Positions 34,342-42,269 of a DNA stretch of 42,454 nt are shown one piece after another. The stretch is from Sulfobacillus harzensis. Its GTDB lineage: Bacteria; Bacillota; Sulfobacillia; Sulfobacillales; Sulfobacillaceae. The notes beneath the pieces are model-generated. The model ran no database searches. It saw nothing but the letters and a program-made list of their open reading frames with translations, and was not told the DNA's origin. The stretch spans positions 1-42,454 of the forward strand of contig NZ_JABBVZ010000029.1 in the NCBI RefSeq assembly GCF_012933365.1, written 5' to 3'. Position 1 is the stretch's first letter; each line of letters opens with the position of its first letter. Made by a program: the position numbers and the translations under genes.

Positions 34342-35385
34342 CTATTGGCGTTGGCGCTTTTCCATACGCTGTGCTTTGGCCTCTTGGCTGCGCCGTTTCC
34401 ACAGTTGCCGCGCCTCACTTTGAGCGCGTTGCGACCGTTTGCGCTCGATGAATTGATGCTCGCGCTCTAGCTTTTGGTATTGTGTTAACCGTTCAGCATC
34501 GAGACGTCCCTCATGAATCGCCTGGGCCACTGCGCACCCTGGTTCTCCCTGATGGCGGCAATCGGTAAAACGGCAATCCTCAGCCAGCTGCTCCACGTCA
34601 CCGAACACCGTGTGGGCGCTGCCGGCCCACAGTCCCACCTCGCGGATGCCCGGAATATCCATGACCAACGCTCCGTTGGGCAGCCGGAACAGTTCCCGGT
34701 GGGTGGTGGTATGCCGCCCGCGATGATCGCCTGTGCGGACGGCCATCACCCGTTGCGCATCATCTCCAAGCCAGTAGTTTAAGAGGGTCGACTTGCCCAC
34801 CCCTGAAGGTCCCATCAGCGCCACGGTCTGTGCCGGCATCAGCCACGCGCCTAACGACTCGATGCCATCCCCGGTCACAGCGCTCACTGCTAGAACTGGC
34901 ACCCCCAAGGCTGTCTCTTCCGCTGCTCGGACATATGCATCGAGATGGGAACAAACATCCTGTTTCGTCAGAACGATGACCGGTGCGGCACCACTATCCC
35001 AAACCAATGCCAGGCTTCGTTCCAACCGTGCCGCATTGGGAGGCTGGGCGAGGCTCACCATAATGAAAACCGTGTCGATGTTAGCGGCCAACACTTGGGC
35101 TTCAATTGCCTCGCCCGGGTTTTTGCGGACTAAGGCCGTGCGGCGGGGAAGCACCGCTTCGATACGGCGCTGACCGGGCGGTCCGTCCAGCACCACAAAA
35201 TCGCCAATATGCGGCCATTGCTCGCCATCTTTGATCTGATGGCGGAATTTGCCGCTGGGCCGGGCAAGTTCTTGGACGACAGTCCCATCTATCTCCAAAA
35301 CTACAACCCGAAACATTGCTCCCAGGTCTACCACAATCCGGCCGATGGCGCCAAAGCCCCCCAAGTCACGCCATGTGGCGCTCAC
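34342..35385 (-). CDS. rsgA: Ribosome small-subunit-dependent GTPase A
   Basis: A circularly permuted GTPase that helps 30S subunit maturation. The OB-fold comes first, then G4 TKQD (140-143), G1 GPSGVGKST (192-200), G3 DIPG (243-246), and the zinc site Cys271, Cys276, His278, Cys284. The GTG at 35385 is the first standard start, but no ribosome-binding site precedes it. The same frame runs upstream and encodes IYDRFKAWGFSDT, which fits the N-terminus of longer family members. A perfect AAGGAGG (35441-35447) sits seven bases before an ACG at 35433. The true start is probably that codon or another non-standard one; ATG to ACG is one transition. An elaborate leader precedes the gene. Confidence 0.9.
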   Translation of the reverse strand: MSATWRDLGGFGAIGRIVVDLGAMFRVVVLEIDGTVVQELARPSGKFRHQIKDGEQWPHIGDFVVLDGPPGQRRIEAVLPRRTALVRKNPGEAIEAQVLAANIDTVFIMVSLAQPPNAARLERSLALVWDSGAAPVIVLTKQDVCSHLDAYVRAAEETALGVPVLAVSAVTGDGIESLGAWLMPAQTVALMGPSGVGKSTLLNYWLGDDAQRVMAVRTGDHRGRHTTTHRELFRLPNGALVMDIPGIREVGLWAGSAHTVFGDVEQLAEDCRFTDCRHQGEPGCAVAQAIHEGRLDAERLTQYQKLEREHQFIERKRSQRAQSEARQLWKRRSQEAKAQRMEKRQRQ

Positions 35386-35441
35386 CGTGTCGGAAAATCC
35401 CCAGGCCTTGAAACGGTCATATATCTCTTTCGTGGTAATGC

Positions 35442-35497
35442 CTCCTTGTCATTAAAGAAAAAATCCGAGGAATGGCCTCGGATCGCATGACAAGGAG
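35442..35497 (-). promoter_or_regulatory. rsgA leader: terminator hairpin inside an SD-sequestering stem
   Basis: On the minus-strand RNA an inner hairpin (ATCCGAGG, loop CCATT, CCTCGGAT; 35463-35483) is followed by a U-tract (35455-35462), as in an intrinsic terminator. It is enclosed by perfect 11-base arms CTCCTTGTCAT (35487-35497) and ATGACAAGGAG (35442-35452). The second arm contains the rsgA ribosome-binding site. The structure should therefore both end transcription and hide the ribosome-binding site of any read-through transcript. It starts seven bases after a 20-codon ORF, as in leader-peptide attenuators. Confidence 0.7.
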
Positions 35498-35503
35498 TGG
35501 GCG

Positions 35504-35566
35504 CTATGCCGCTCCGGAAGCCAAGGGCGAGGCCATCCGGCGCATGACAAAATTGACAGTTGCCAT
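35504..35566 (-). CDS. Predicted leader peptide of rsgA
   Basis: A 20-codon ORF, MATVNFVMRRMASPLASGAA. Its ribosome-binding site GGAGG (35575-35579) has ideal eight-base spacing, much better than that of rsgA itself. It begins about 36 bases after the predicted transcription start and ends seven bases before the attenuator stem. A ribosome held near its stop codon would cover the 5' arm and free the rsgA ribosome-binding site. There is no run of one amino acid that would point to an amino-acid signal. Confidence 0.55.
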   Translation of the reverse strand: MATVNFVMRRMASPLASGAA

Positions 35567-35608
35567 GGTCCTCACCTCCATCGGCGCCCTTGGGAGCCCG
35601 TTTGTCTC

Positions 35609-35637
35609 ATCATACCCACTGTTGCGCCAAGCATCAA
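35609..35637 (-). promoter_or_regulatory. Promoter of the rsgA leader
   Basis: Minus-strand TTGATG (35632-35637) and TATGAT (35609-35614) are 17 bases apart. Transcription would start near 35602. The spacing to the leader ORF and attenuator is consistent. Confidence 0.6.
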
Positions 35638-35723
35638 CCTCATCCAGCCTACGACTTTGGTCGGACGACAAGGACGTCGTGCCCGATTAGGCTGGATTCA
35701 TGACCGAAAGGAGGATCGGATAG

Positions 35724-36110
35724 GTGGAGGGAATTTTCGGGATCAACTTATTTACCGAACGATATGAGGCCTGCGTGGCTTTTTATGAGCAGGTCCTGGG
35801 ACTTGTGGCCTATCGACGAACTGACTCCCTGACCGGGTTTCGGATCAATGAACGGACCTATCTCTTGGTTGAGCGTGGCGGTGTGGCCACGGCCACAGAA
35901 AAATCCCCGGAGCAGAACCCGACCGTGTTGCGGTGGGATGTTGCGGATCTCCCATCGGCCGTCACGAGATTGGAGTCCCGAGGCGCCGTCTTTCGCGAAC
36001 GCTGCAAGAGGTTTTCGTGGGGTACGATTGCGGTGCTCTTGGATCCGGATGGCAACCGCATCGAACTCGGGGAAATCGGCCCAACCAGTCTACCCCCAAC
36101 CCAAGAATGA
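35724..36110 (+). CDS. VOC (glyoxalase/bleomycin-resistance) family protein
   Basis: A 128-residue protein with the paired beta-alpha-beta-beta-beta modules of the vicinal oxygen chelate fold. FTERYEACVAFYEQVLGLVA and VLRWDVADLPSAVTRLESRG mark the two modules, and IAVLLDPDGNRIELGEI is the classic C-terminal strand with its metal-ligand glutamate. Substrate unknown. GTG 35724 follows GGAGG by nine bases. It is divergent from the rsgA leader. Confidence 0.85.
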   Translation: MEGIFGINLFTERYEACVAFYEQVLGLVAYRRTDSLTGFRINERTYLLVERGGVATATEKSPEQNPTVLRWDVADLPSAVTRLESRGAVFRERCKRFSWGTIAVLLDPDGNRIELGEIGPTSLPPTQE

Positions 36111-36247
36111 CGGAAAACCACCGGAGTTAGCATGAGAAAAGTTAAAGAGTGCTGACGCGTCAGTGGGAGGAGATTCCCCCCCGCTGCGTCGCGTCAGCGA
36201 GCACATCACGCCGAAGCCCGATGAGGGCTGTTGCGAGTGGATGCGTC

Positions 36248-38302
36248 TCAGGCAATCTCATTCGGCCGGCCGTCTTCCACCGCCGTGGATTCTTGGTCGG
36301 TAAGCACGGGGGCTTCGAAGAGCCATTGAGCAGGCCACCAGCGTGTTAAGACAATCGCACCAATGCCCAGAGCCAGCAGCCGTTCGGCATCCCCCAAGAC
36401 CCGATTGGGGTATCCGTTGGAGAGCGCCCATCGGAGCACATGAACAGCCCAGGTCATGGGAAGGTACGGATGGATGGCTTGAAAGAAGCCGGGGGACAGG
36501 ACGACAGGATAGGTGCCACCCGCACCCGCTAATTGCACAACCAATAGGACAATGCCGAGAACCCGACCAGCGTCGCCAAACTTCTCCACCAGCAAGCGAA
36601 GGCAAGCCCACCATACCGCGCCAATCCCTATCAGGCTAAGCCCGTAGGCCAAGGCATGCATCGGATGCATTGGCAAAACCAGCGTGGTTCCAATGCCCAG
36701 AAAGGCTATCTGAAGACCGGCTACCGCTAAACTCTGCCAACTCCGTGACCCGAGGCGTCGTTTGTCATATCGGCCGCCCGGCACTAAAACGGTTGCCACC
36801 ACCGCGCCGACCCAAAGAGAGAGCCCAAGAAAATACGGGGCCATGCCTGTCCCATAATTTTCGGAACCTGTTGCCACGTAAGCGCTCACCGGGTGGGCGC
36901 TGTCTTGAACGGCCGGTTCAAACGTTGGCAGGGATGCTGCCAGGTTGGCGGTTCCCTCCTCCAAGGCATCCAGTCCTTGTGTTATGTGGCGAATCCCGGA
37001 CTCGGCATGGGTCGCTCCCTGAGACCAGCGAATCATCCCGTGGCTTAAGGAAGAGTCCTTTTGAACCAAGGTAGCGGCGCCCTGCACTAATGGAACCATA
37101 GCCCCAGTAATAGACTGCGTCCCATGGCCAATTTTTTGCATGCCCTCTTGCCAAGACGTGACCTGATAGGCCCATTGCGCTGGGCCCGAGGCCAGGGCAC
37201 TGGTTGCCTTAGCCCATTGGCCCACCGCCTCTGACCACTGGCCCGCCCCCTGTGCCCAGGCATTAGAGCCGGCGGCCACCGCATTGAGGTTCCGCCCCAT
37301 GGCCGCCGTACCTTGGGCCACGCTTCCGTTCAATGCCTCTTGTTGCGCCAACAGCGCCTGAATCTCATTCAAGGTGGCCGACGAAGGATTCGCCTTCTCG
37401 GCCGCTACCAGTTGCGATATTTCTTCGGTCAGCGCAGCGCTGTGTTGCGCAGCCGCTGCCAAGGAAGTCGACGATTGACCCAACGCCGCCATCTTGCCTG
37501 CGAGCGTCGTGGCGCCGGATCCCAAACTCACTCCCTTGGAGGATAAGGTCGCAGCCGATACAGATAATCGCTTCGCGCCCTCGGATAGCGTCTTAGCGGC
37601 GTTCCCCAAATCCGAGGCTCCGCGAACGGCCTGATCAGACCCCGCACTGAGGGATTGAATTCCCTGATTGACGCGCGTTGCGCCCTGCTGCCATGTCAGG
37701 AGTGCGTGCGCCAACGCCCTCTGGTCTGAGGCTAATCTATGGGCATTGGTCCCCAGCGACGTCTCCGCTCCTTGGATGCGCGCCATGCCCTGGGATGCAT
37801 GGGCGGTCCCGGCCGCTACCGCCGCGGCCGCGTGCGCTGCCTTCCCTAACCCGCCAGCCACCCCCGTCAACGTCTGAGCTCGGACCGAATCAGCCAAGGT
37901 GTTGGCCACAGCCGTCGCCTCATGCTGCATCAGGATGCTGGTCAGATAGTTCGTGGCTGGATTGGTTCGAAATGTCAGGGACACCGACTGCTGATGATCA
38001 AGTCCCTTCGTATAGGCGGCGGGAATGATAATCGTCATCCCCACACGCCCGTTTTTGAGCGCTCTTTGAGCGCTGCTGGCCGTTTCCGTCCGCACGTCCA
38101 AGTCCTTTTGGAGTTTAGCGACCAGCGCACGCCCTTCGCTTCCCGCATCATGATTAACAACCGCTACGGGAACCCGATTAAGGTGCCCATAAGGGTTCCA
38201 GAACGCCCCGAGGTATGCCACGCTATAAAGCAGCGGAACGACGGCAATGGCCATCACGCTGAGGCGTCCGCGCGAGGTTCGAAATAAGTTCACGATGTCC
38301 AT
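36248..38302 (-). CDS. YhgE/Pip domain membrane protein
   Basis: A 684-residue membrane protein. Helix 1 and the extracellular start VAYLGAFWNPYGHLNRVPVA followed by VVNHDAG are the YhgE/Pip signature. A long Ala/Ser/Gln-rich, coiled-coil-like extracellular region (about residues 150-470) follows, and five or six helices form the C-terminal ABC-2-like part. Relatives include phage infection protein and parts of type VII secretion loci. It is preceded by a TetR gene and a perfect palindrome covering its promoter, so it is probably repressed by that regulator. Confidence 0.87.
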   Translation of the reverse strand: MDIVNLFRTSRGRLSVMAIAVVPLLYSVAYLGAFWNPYGHLNRVPVAVVNHDAGSEGRALVAKLQKDLDVRTETASSAQRALKNGRVGMTIIIPAAYTKGLDHQQSVSLTFRTNPATNYLTSILMQHEATAVANTLADSVRAQTLTGVAGGLGKAAHAAAAVAAGTAHASQGMARIQGAETSLGTNAHRLASDQRALAHALLTWQQGATRVNQGIQSLSAGSDQAVRGASDLGNAAKTLSEGAKRLSVSAATLSSKGVSLGSGATTLAGKMAALGQSSTSLAAAAQHSAALTEEISQLVAAEKANPSSATLNEIQALLAQQEALNGSVAQGTAAMGRNLNAVAAGSNAWAQGAGQWSEAVGQWAKATSALASGPAQWAYQVTSWQEGMQKIGHGTQSITGAMVPLVQGAATLVQKDSSLSHGMIRWSQGATHAESGIRHITQGLDALEEGTANLAASLPTFEPAVQDSAHPVSAYVATGSENYGTGMAPYFLGLSLWVGAVVATVLVPGGRYDKRRLGSRSWQSLAVAGLQIAFLGIGTTLVLPMHPMHALAYGLSLIGIGAVWWACLRLLVEKFGDAGRVLGIVLLVVQLAGAGGTYPVVLSPGFFQAIHPYLPMTWAVHVLRWALSNGYPNRVLGDAERLLALGIGAIVLTRWWPAQWLFEAPVLTDQESTAVEDGRPNEIA

Positions 38303-38315
38303 CTTCTTTCCATGG

Positions 38316-38337
38316 TTATACTGACTAGTCAGTATAA
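38316..38337. promoter_or_regulatory. Perfect palindromic operator between tetR and yhgE genes
   Basis: TTATACTGACT and AGTCAGTATAA are perfect complementary halves of a 22-bp palindrome. It contains a -10-like TATACT on the minus strand, 14 bases upstream of the YhgE start. The size and symmetry are typical of TetR-family operators. The adjacent TetR protein is the obvious candidate ligand. Confidence 0.8.
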
Positions 38338-38356
38338 CTTAGATGAAAGAAAAAAA

Positions 38357-38902
38357 CTAGCGCGTTTGGGCCGAAATCCAATCCGCTAACCGGGCAACCA
38401 GATCGTCGAGCCGGTGGCGTTCCGGCTGCGGCTGCTTGAGAAGATGCAACGCGGGAACTGCAATCGCCCCGAACAGCGCATACGCCATCATCTCGCTATC
38501 ATGGCTTCCCCTTTCGAACACAGGGACCAATGGTTCAATAATGCGCTGCAGAAATTGCCGTACAAGAAGCTCCCGCTCTTGATTGCGCCAAGCCTCGCTT
38601 AAAAATAGCTCCAAGAATGCCTTTTCCCGCCAAAAGAAATCGGACCATGCTTGCATAGCCCCCTTCCACTGATTGGCGCTCACGGACGCCTCCGTGAGGG
38701 TCGCCAGACGCTCGGCGCGCTCTTGGAACAAGGCTCGAAACAGCGCTTCTTTTGACGGAAAATGATAATATAGGGAGCCCTTGGCCACCTGAGCACGAAT
38801 GGCGATGGCGTCCATGGTGGTACGGTCATACCCAGATTCCGCAAACTCCTTAAGGGCCGCTTCCATAATCTCATGTCGGGTATTGGGTTTTGGCGCTGCC
38901 AT
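38357..38902 (-). CDS. TetR/AcrR-family regulator
   Basis: A 181-residue regulator. The N-terminal HTH is complete: HEIMEAALKEFAESGYDRTT, then IAIRAQVAKGSLYYHFPSKE ALF (about residues 10-55). The C-terminal ligand domain is helical and includes FLELFLSEAWRNQERELLVR. It is encoded directly upstream of the YhgE gene on the same strand, with the perfect palindrome between the two, so it probably represses yhgE and perhaps itself. Confidence 0.9.
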   Translation of the reverse strand: MAAPKPNTRHEIMEAALKEFAESGYDRTTMDAIAIRAQVAKGSLYYHFPSKEALFRALFQERAERLATLTEASVSANQWKGAMQAWSDFFWREKAFLELFLSEAWRNQERELLVRQFLQRIIEPLVPVFERGSHDSEMMAYALFGAIAVPALHLLKQPQPERHRLDDLVARLADWISAQTR

Positions 38903-39261
38903 GTGTCCCCCCTCGTGGCCGAATCCATAGTTACTAGATTTTCATACCCCTATTCTACCGCGACCGAAATATGAATGAGCGACCACGCCCCAGTTGAGCG
39001 GATACGAAAGGATGTGCACCCGACGCTCAAAAACGCCAAAGCTTTTAGCCTGAAATGCGATGCCGTGGGCAATGTCCCACAAGGTCTTCGTGTCGGTTGG
39101 CGCCTTAACCCATCCTGCCCACCGGTGACGAGACGGATGGTAAGACCGGCGCATGCGTGCGCGGACGGGTACTCGCCCTCCATAGCGCTTCGCAAACGAT
39201 TGGCCTTACCACGAAGCCAATCGAGTTCTCGGAATTCGCTGTCGATGACTTCGAATCGACC
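38903..39261. other. Intergenic stretch with a possible broken ORF
   Basis: After the radical SAM stop the minus strand stays open in one frame (EVIDSEFRELDWLRGKANRL, ending near 38950). A second minus frame (38942-39154) gives protein-like sequence such as KTLWDIAHGIAFQAKSFGVF. The two might be halves of a small frameshifted gene downstream of the radical SAM gene. I recognise neither and no ribosome-binding site decides it. Confidence 0.3.
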
Positions 39262-40284
39262 TTACCCTTCAACCGCCGCCCAGGGACACCCGGGATCGCT
39301 CGCTGCCAAATTTCCGGTGACCGCATAAGCCCTCGCGCGCGATCCACCGCAGGAATCCCGGTAATCGCAGGCGCTACATGCGCCTTCAAAACGATTCGGA
39401 TCGCGTAGCATCTGAAATAGCTCCGACCGCCGATAAAGTTCAGAAAAAGGGGTTTGACGAACATTGCCCGCCGATACCGGCAGATAGCCACTCGGAAACA
39501 CTTCACCACGATGGTTGATGAAGGCAAATCCGCGCGCTTCCCGGGCCACAGTCCGAATCGGGCTTGCCGGGTTTCGCTGGTGTAGCACGCGAGACCATTG
39601 CGGCGCCCCCACCGTTGTGATGCGGAAGGATTCTTTAGGAGCAAACTCGACCAGCCATTGAAGCACGCGTTCAGTTTGATCCGCCGAGAGCGCATCCATG
39701 ATTCGGGCGCGACCGGTCGGAATGACGAAAAACAGCTCCCAACTGGTTACCCGTAAAAACCGCACCAAACTAGCCATAGCGGACACTTGATGGACAGTTT
39801 GCTGGCTGATGGAGGTGTTGATTTGCAAAGCCAGCCCTTCCCGAACGATAGTGTCGGCCAATTCTAAGGTCCGATCGAAGGTTCCCCGAACGCCGCGAAA
39901 TTTATCATGAGTGACCGCATCCACCCCGTCTAGACTTAACGAAACGGAATGGACCCCCAGCGACTTCCAACGCGCCACCACCTCGTCGGTGAGCTTGGGG
40001 GTGACGCTCGGGGCTATGGCCGTAATGATGCGTCGGCGCACCGCCTCCTTAATGATGTCATCCAAGTCAGGCCGCTCCAGCGGGTCGCCGCCCGTCAAAA
40101 CAAGAATCGGCGGCCGGGAAAAGTTTTCCGCCAAATCGTCCAACACGGGGATCATTTCCTGCAAGGACAGTTCACCCTCATCGCGGTGTGGAATAGCCCG
40201 CGCCCGGCAGTGGCGGCAATGCAGCTGGCAGGCACGAGTCACCTCCCACGTCAGCACATGCGGTGTATCGAAATACGAAACCAC
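39262..40284 (-). CDS. Radical SAM/SPASM protein (TIGR04053/AhbD-like)
   Basis: A 340-residue radical SAM enzyme. The [4Fe-4S] motif is CQLHCRHC (Cys19, Cys23, Cys26), with WEVTRA before it and LTGGDPLERPDL as the glycine-rich SAM motif. A SPASM-type C-terminus carries CSACDYRDSCGGSRARAYAV and a final Cys in DPGCPW for auxiliary clusters. The overall pattern resembles TIGR04053 proteins and heme-biosynthesis AhbD. Substrate is not determinable: heme or peptide modification are the two likely classes. No small precursor peptide gene is obvious next to it. The start is GTG 40284, with a GGAAGGG site. Confidence 0.85.
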   Translation of the reverse strand: MVSYFDTPHVLTWEVTRACQLHCRHCRARAIPHRDEGELSLQEMIPVLDDLAENFSRPPILVLTGGDPLERPDLDDIIKEAVRRRIITAIAPSVTPKLTDEVVARWKSLGVHSVSLSLDGVDAVTHDKFRGVRGTFDRTLELADTIVREGLALQINTSISQQTVHQVSAMASLVRFLRVTSWELFFVIPTGRARIMDALSADQTERVLQWLVEFAPKESFRITTVGAPQWSRVLHQRNPASPIRTVAREARGFAFINHRGEVFPSGYLPVSAGNVRQTPFSELYRRSELFQMLRDPNRFEGACSACDYRDSCGGSRARAYAVTGNLAASDPGCPWAAVEG

Positions 40285-40482
40285 GCCCCCACACCCTTCC
40301 TTTATGCTCTTTTTTACCGTAGCGAATCATTTCAATCGCCAAAAGGGCTCTTTGTTCCTGAACTGAAGGGCCATTCGGACACAACTGCTATCTTCGCGGC
40401 TTTCGCCTTCGCTGCATTCTCCCCGACGCCGTGATAGGACCAACCGGACCCCTCACAATGAGCCGTTCGGTCCTGATATCCA

Positions 40483-40502
40483 ACATACCCCCGGGTGTAT
40501 GT
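40483..40502. promoter_or_regulatory. CsoR/CstR-like operator upstream of the CoA-disulfide reductase
   Basis: ACATACCCCCGGGTGTATGT is an inverted repeat with one mismatched pair, with ACATAC and GTATGT arms around CCCGGG. CsoR-family repressors, including the persulfide sensor CstR, bind C/G-tract palindromes of similar layout. The site is 35 bases before the start of a gene for persulfide-type chemistry. The regulator itself is not in this window. Confidence 0.5.
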
Positions 40503-40536
40503 TATCCTTATGAAATTTTTAGGAGGATAGGCAACC

Positions 40537-42207
40537 ATGCGCATTGCGATCATCGGGGGCGTTGCCGGCGGTGCCAGCGCGGCCACCCGGGCAAGACGGC
40601 TCAACGAGAACGCCGATATTACCATCTTCGAAAAAGGGCCGTACGTGTCCTATGCCAATTGCGGGTTGCCCTACTATGTGGGTCGCCAAATTGCCACACC
40701 CGACGCACTCTTGCTGGAAACCCCCGAAAGCCTCTGGGACCGATTCCGCATCCGAGTACACGTCAACACCGAGGTCACAGACATTGATTTGACGACCAAA
40801 CGTCTTCGATTCGTGCAATCCGGCCAGGCGGCCCATTGGGCATTTGATCAGCTGATACTGGCCCCGGGGTCCACACCCATTGTCCCCAAGCTGCCTGGCA
40901 TGGATCGGCCCGATGTGTTTTTGCTGCGCACGGTACCCGACGCGCTGCGTCTAAGGGAATACCTCGATCAGAACTCCATACACCATGCGGCCGTAATTGG
41001 CGCCGGATTCATCGGATTGGAAATGGCTGAGGTGCTCCGTCATCGAGGCCTCGAAGTCACGCTGGTGGATCAGGCGGCCCATGTCTTGCCGCCCGTTGAC
41101 AGCGATATTGCCGGATTCTTGGAGAGCCGCATGCCCGATCTGGGCATACAGCTCGCCTTGTCGAATACCATCATGGGTATTCGTGGCGCCGTCGGTCATC
41201 CCATCGTGGACTTGTCGTCCGGGCCGAGCCTAACGACCGATTTGGTGGTTATGGGCCTGGGCGTGCGTCCGTCACTTCAGCTTGCCCGATCCATGGGCCT
41301 AGCCTTGGGAACCACGGGGGCGGTTCAGGTCAATCATCGCATGCAGACATCCCATCCGGATGTTTACGCGGCAGGCGATGCGGTGGAAAAGCGGGACTTA
41401 GTCACTGGAAACCCACGGTGGTGGCCACTGGCCGGAGTAGCCAACAAGGAGGGGCGTGTTGCCGGCACCAATGCCGCCGGAGGTAACGCAACCCTTAACG
41501 GAGCCCTAGGCACCGGCATTGTCCGATTGGCACCCTTCGTCGTCGGGGTCACTGGCCTCACCGAAAAGGTCGCTGAAAGAGACCACATCCCCTATCGGTT
41601 GCTGCACACTATCCGCGGCCATCACGCGGGCTATTACCCCGGTGCGCGCGATGTGCTGATTAAACTCTTGTACGATCCCGCCAGCGGCCGTATTCTAGGC
41701 GCTCAGGCGGCGGGCGAAGAAGGCGTTGACAAGCGCATTGACGTCATTGCAACCGCCATTCACGCACGCATGACGGTGGATGACCTCGGCGAATTGGACT
41801 TGGCATATGCTCCGCCTGTCGGCGCTGCCAAGGATCCCGTGATCATTGCTGGCATGGCTGCGGCCAACCATTATCAGGAACTGGTGGAGAACGTCAGCGC
41901 CGGCCATTTAGAAGAATGGCTGAACAGCGCCAGGCCACCTTTCCTGTTGGATGTGCGCGATTCCCACGAAACCAGCGAGAGTGGCATGATAGCCGGCGCC
42001 AAAAATATTCCCTTGAATGACCTCCGATCGCGACTGGATGAGGTCCCGAACGACAGTCCTGTCGTCGTATATTGCCGCAGCGGTCACCGCAGTTATCTTG
42101 CGGCTCGCATTCTGCGACAGACTGGCCGATCCGCCGTTTTCAACCTGAGTGGTGGATTCATCGTATGGGGTCTCACCCATCCCGAGGAATCGCGCATGCC
42201 AGTCTAA
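40537..42207 (+). CDS. CoA-disulfide reductase-rhodanese fusion
   Basis: A 556-residue flavoprotein with a C-terminal rhodanese domain. RIAIIGGVAGGASAATRAR is the FAD site, SYANCGLPYYVG carries redox Cys42 of the CoA-disulfide reductase family, AAVIGAGFIGLEMAEVL is the NAD(P)H site, and DVYAAGDAVEKRD is the second FAD motif. The rhodanese domain (about 455-550) has Cys513 in VVYCRSGHRS. Such CoADR-Rhd proteins reduce CoA or polysulfide persulfides with NAD(P)H. The role in sulfur metabolism is supported by the operator and the DUF1641 neighbour. AGGAGG precedes the ATG by ten bases. Confidence 0.93.
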   Translation: MRIAIIGGVAGGASAATRARRLNENADITIFEKGPYVSYANCGLPYYVGRQIATPDALLLETPESLWDRFRIRVHVNTEVTDIDLTTKRLRFVQSGQAAHWAFDQLILAPGSTPIVPKLPGMDRPDVFLLRTVPDALRLREYLDQNSIHHAAVIGAGFIGLEMAEVLRHRGLEVTLVDQAAHVLPPVDSDIAGFLESRMPDLGIQLALSNTIMGIRGAVGHPIVDLSSGPSLTTDLVVMGLGVRPSLQLARSMGLALGTTGAVQVNHRMQTSHPDVYAAGDAVEKRDLVTGNPRWWPLAGVANKEGRVAGTNAAGGNATLNGALGTGIVRLAPFVVGVTGLTEKVAERDHIPYRLLHTIRGHHAGYYPGARDVLIKLLYDPASGRILGAQAAGEEGVDKRIDVIATAIHARMTVDDLGELDLAYAPPVGAAKDPVIIAGMAAANHYQELVENVSAGHLEEWLNSARPPFLLDVRDSHETSESGMIAGAKNIPLNDLRSRLDEVPNDSPVVVYCRSGHRSYLAARILRQTGRSAVFNLSGGFIVWGLTHPEESRMPV

Positions 42208-42224
42208 TGGCCTGAAATTAAACC

Positions 42225-42261
42225 ACCGGCCGCAGGACATCTGTCGGCCGGTGATCTTTTT
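42225..42261 (+). terminator. Intrinsic terminator after the CoA-disulfide reductase gene
   Basis: ACCGGCCG and CGGCCGGT form a strong G+C-rich hairpin (42225-42252) followed by GATCTTTTT. It is 18 bases after the stop. The A/T-rich sequence on the other side may let it work for the convergent DUF1641 gene too. Confidence 0.8.
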
Positions 42262-42269
42262 CCCAGTGC

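Noticed and set aside
35472..35690. Plus-strand 72-codon frame opposite the rsgA leader
   Set aside because: No ribosome-binding site at its start, while the opposite strand carries promoter, ribosome-binding site and attenuator in correct order.
39105..39695. Minus-strand frame overlapping the radical SAM gene
   Set aside because: Overlaps the conserved SPASM region of a clear gene in another frame.
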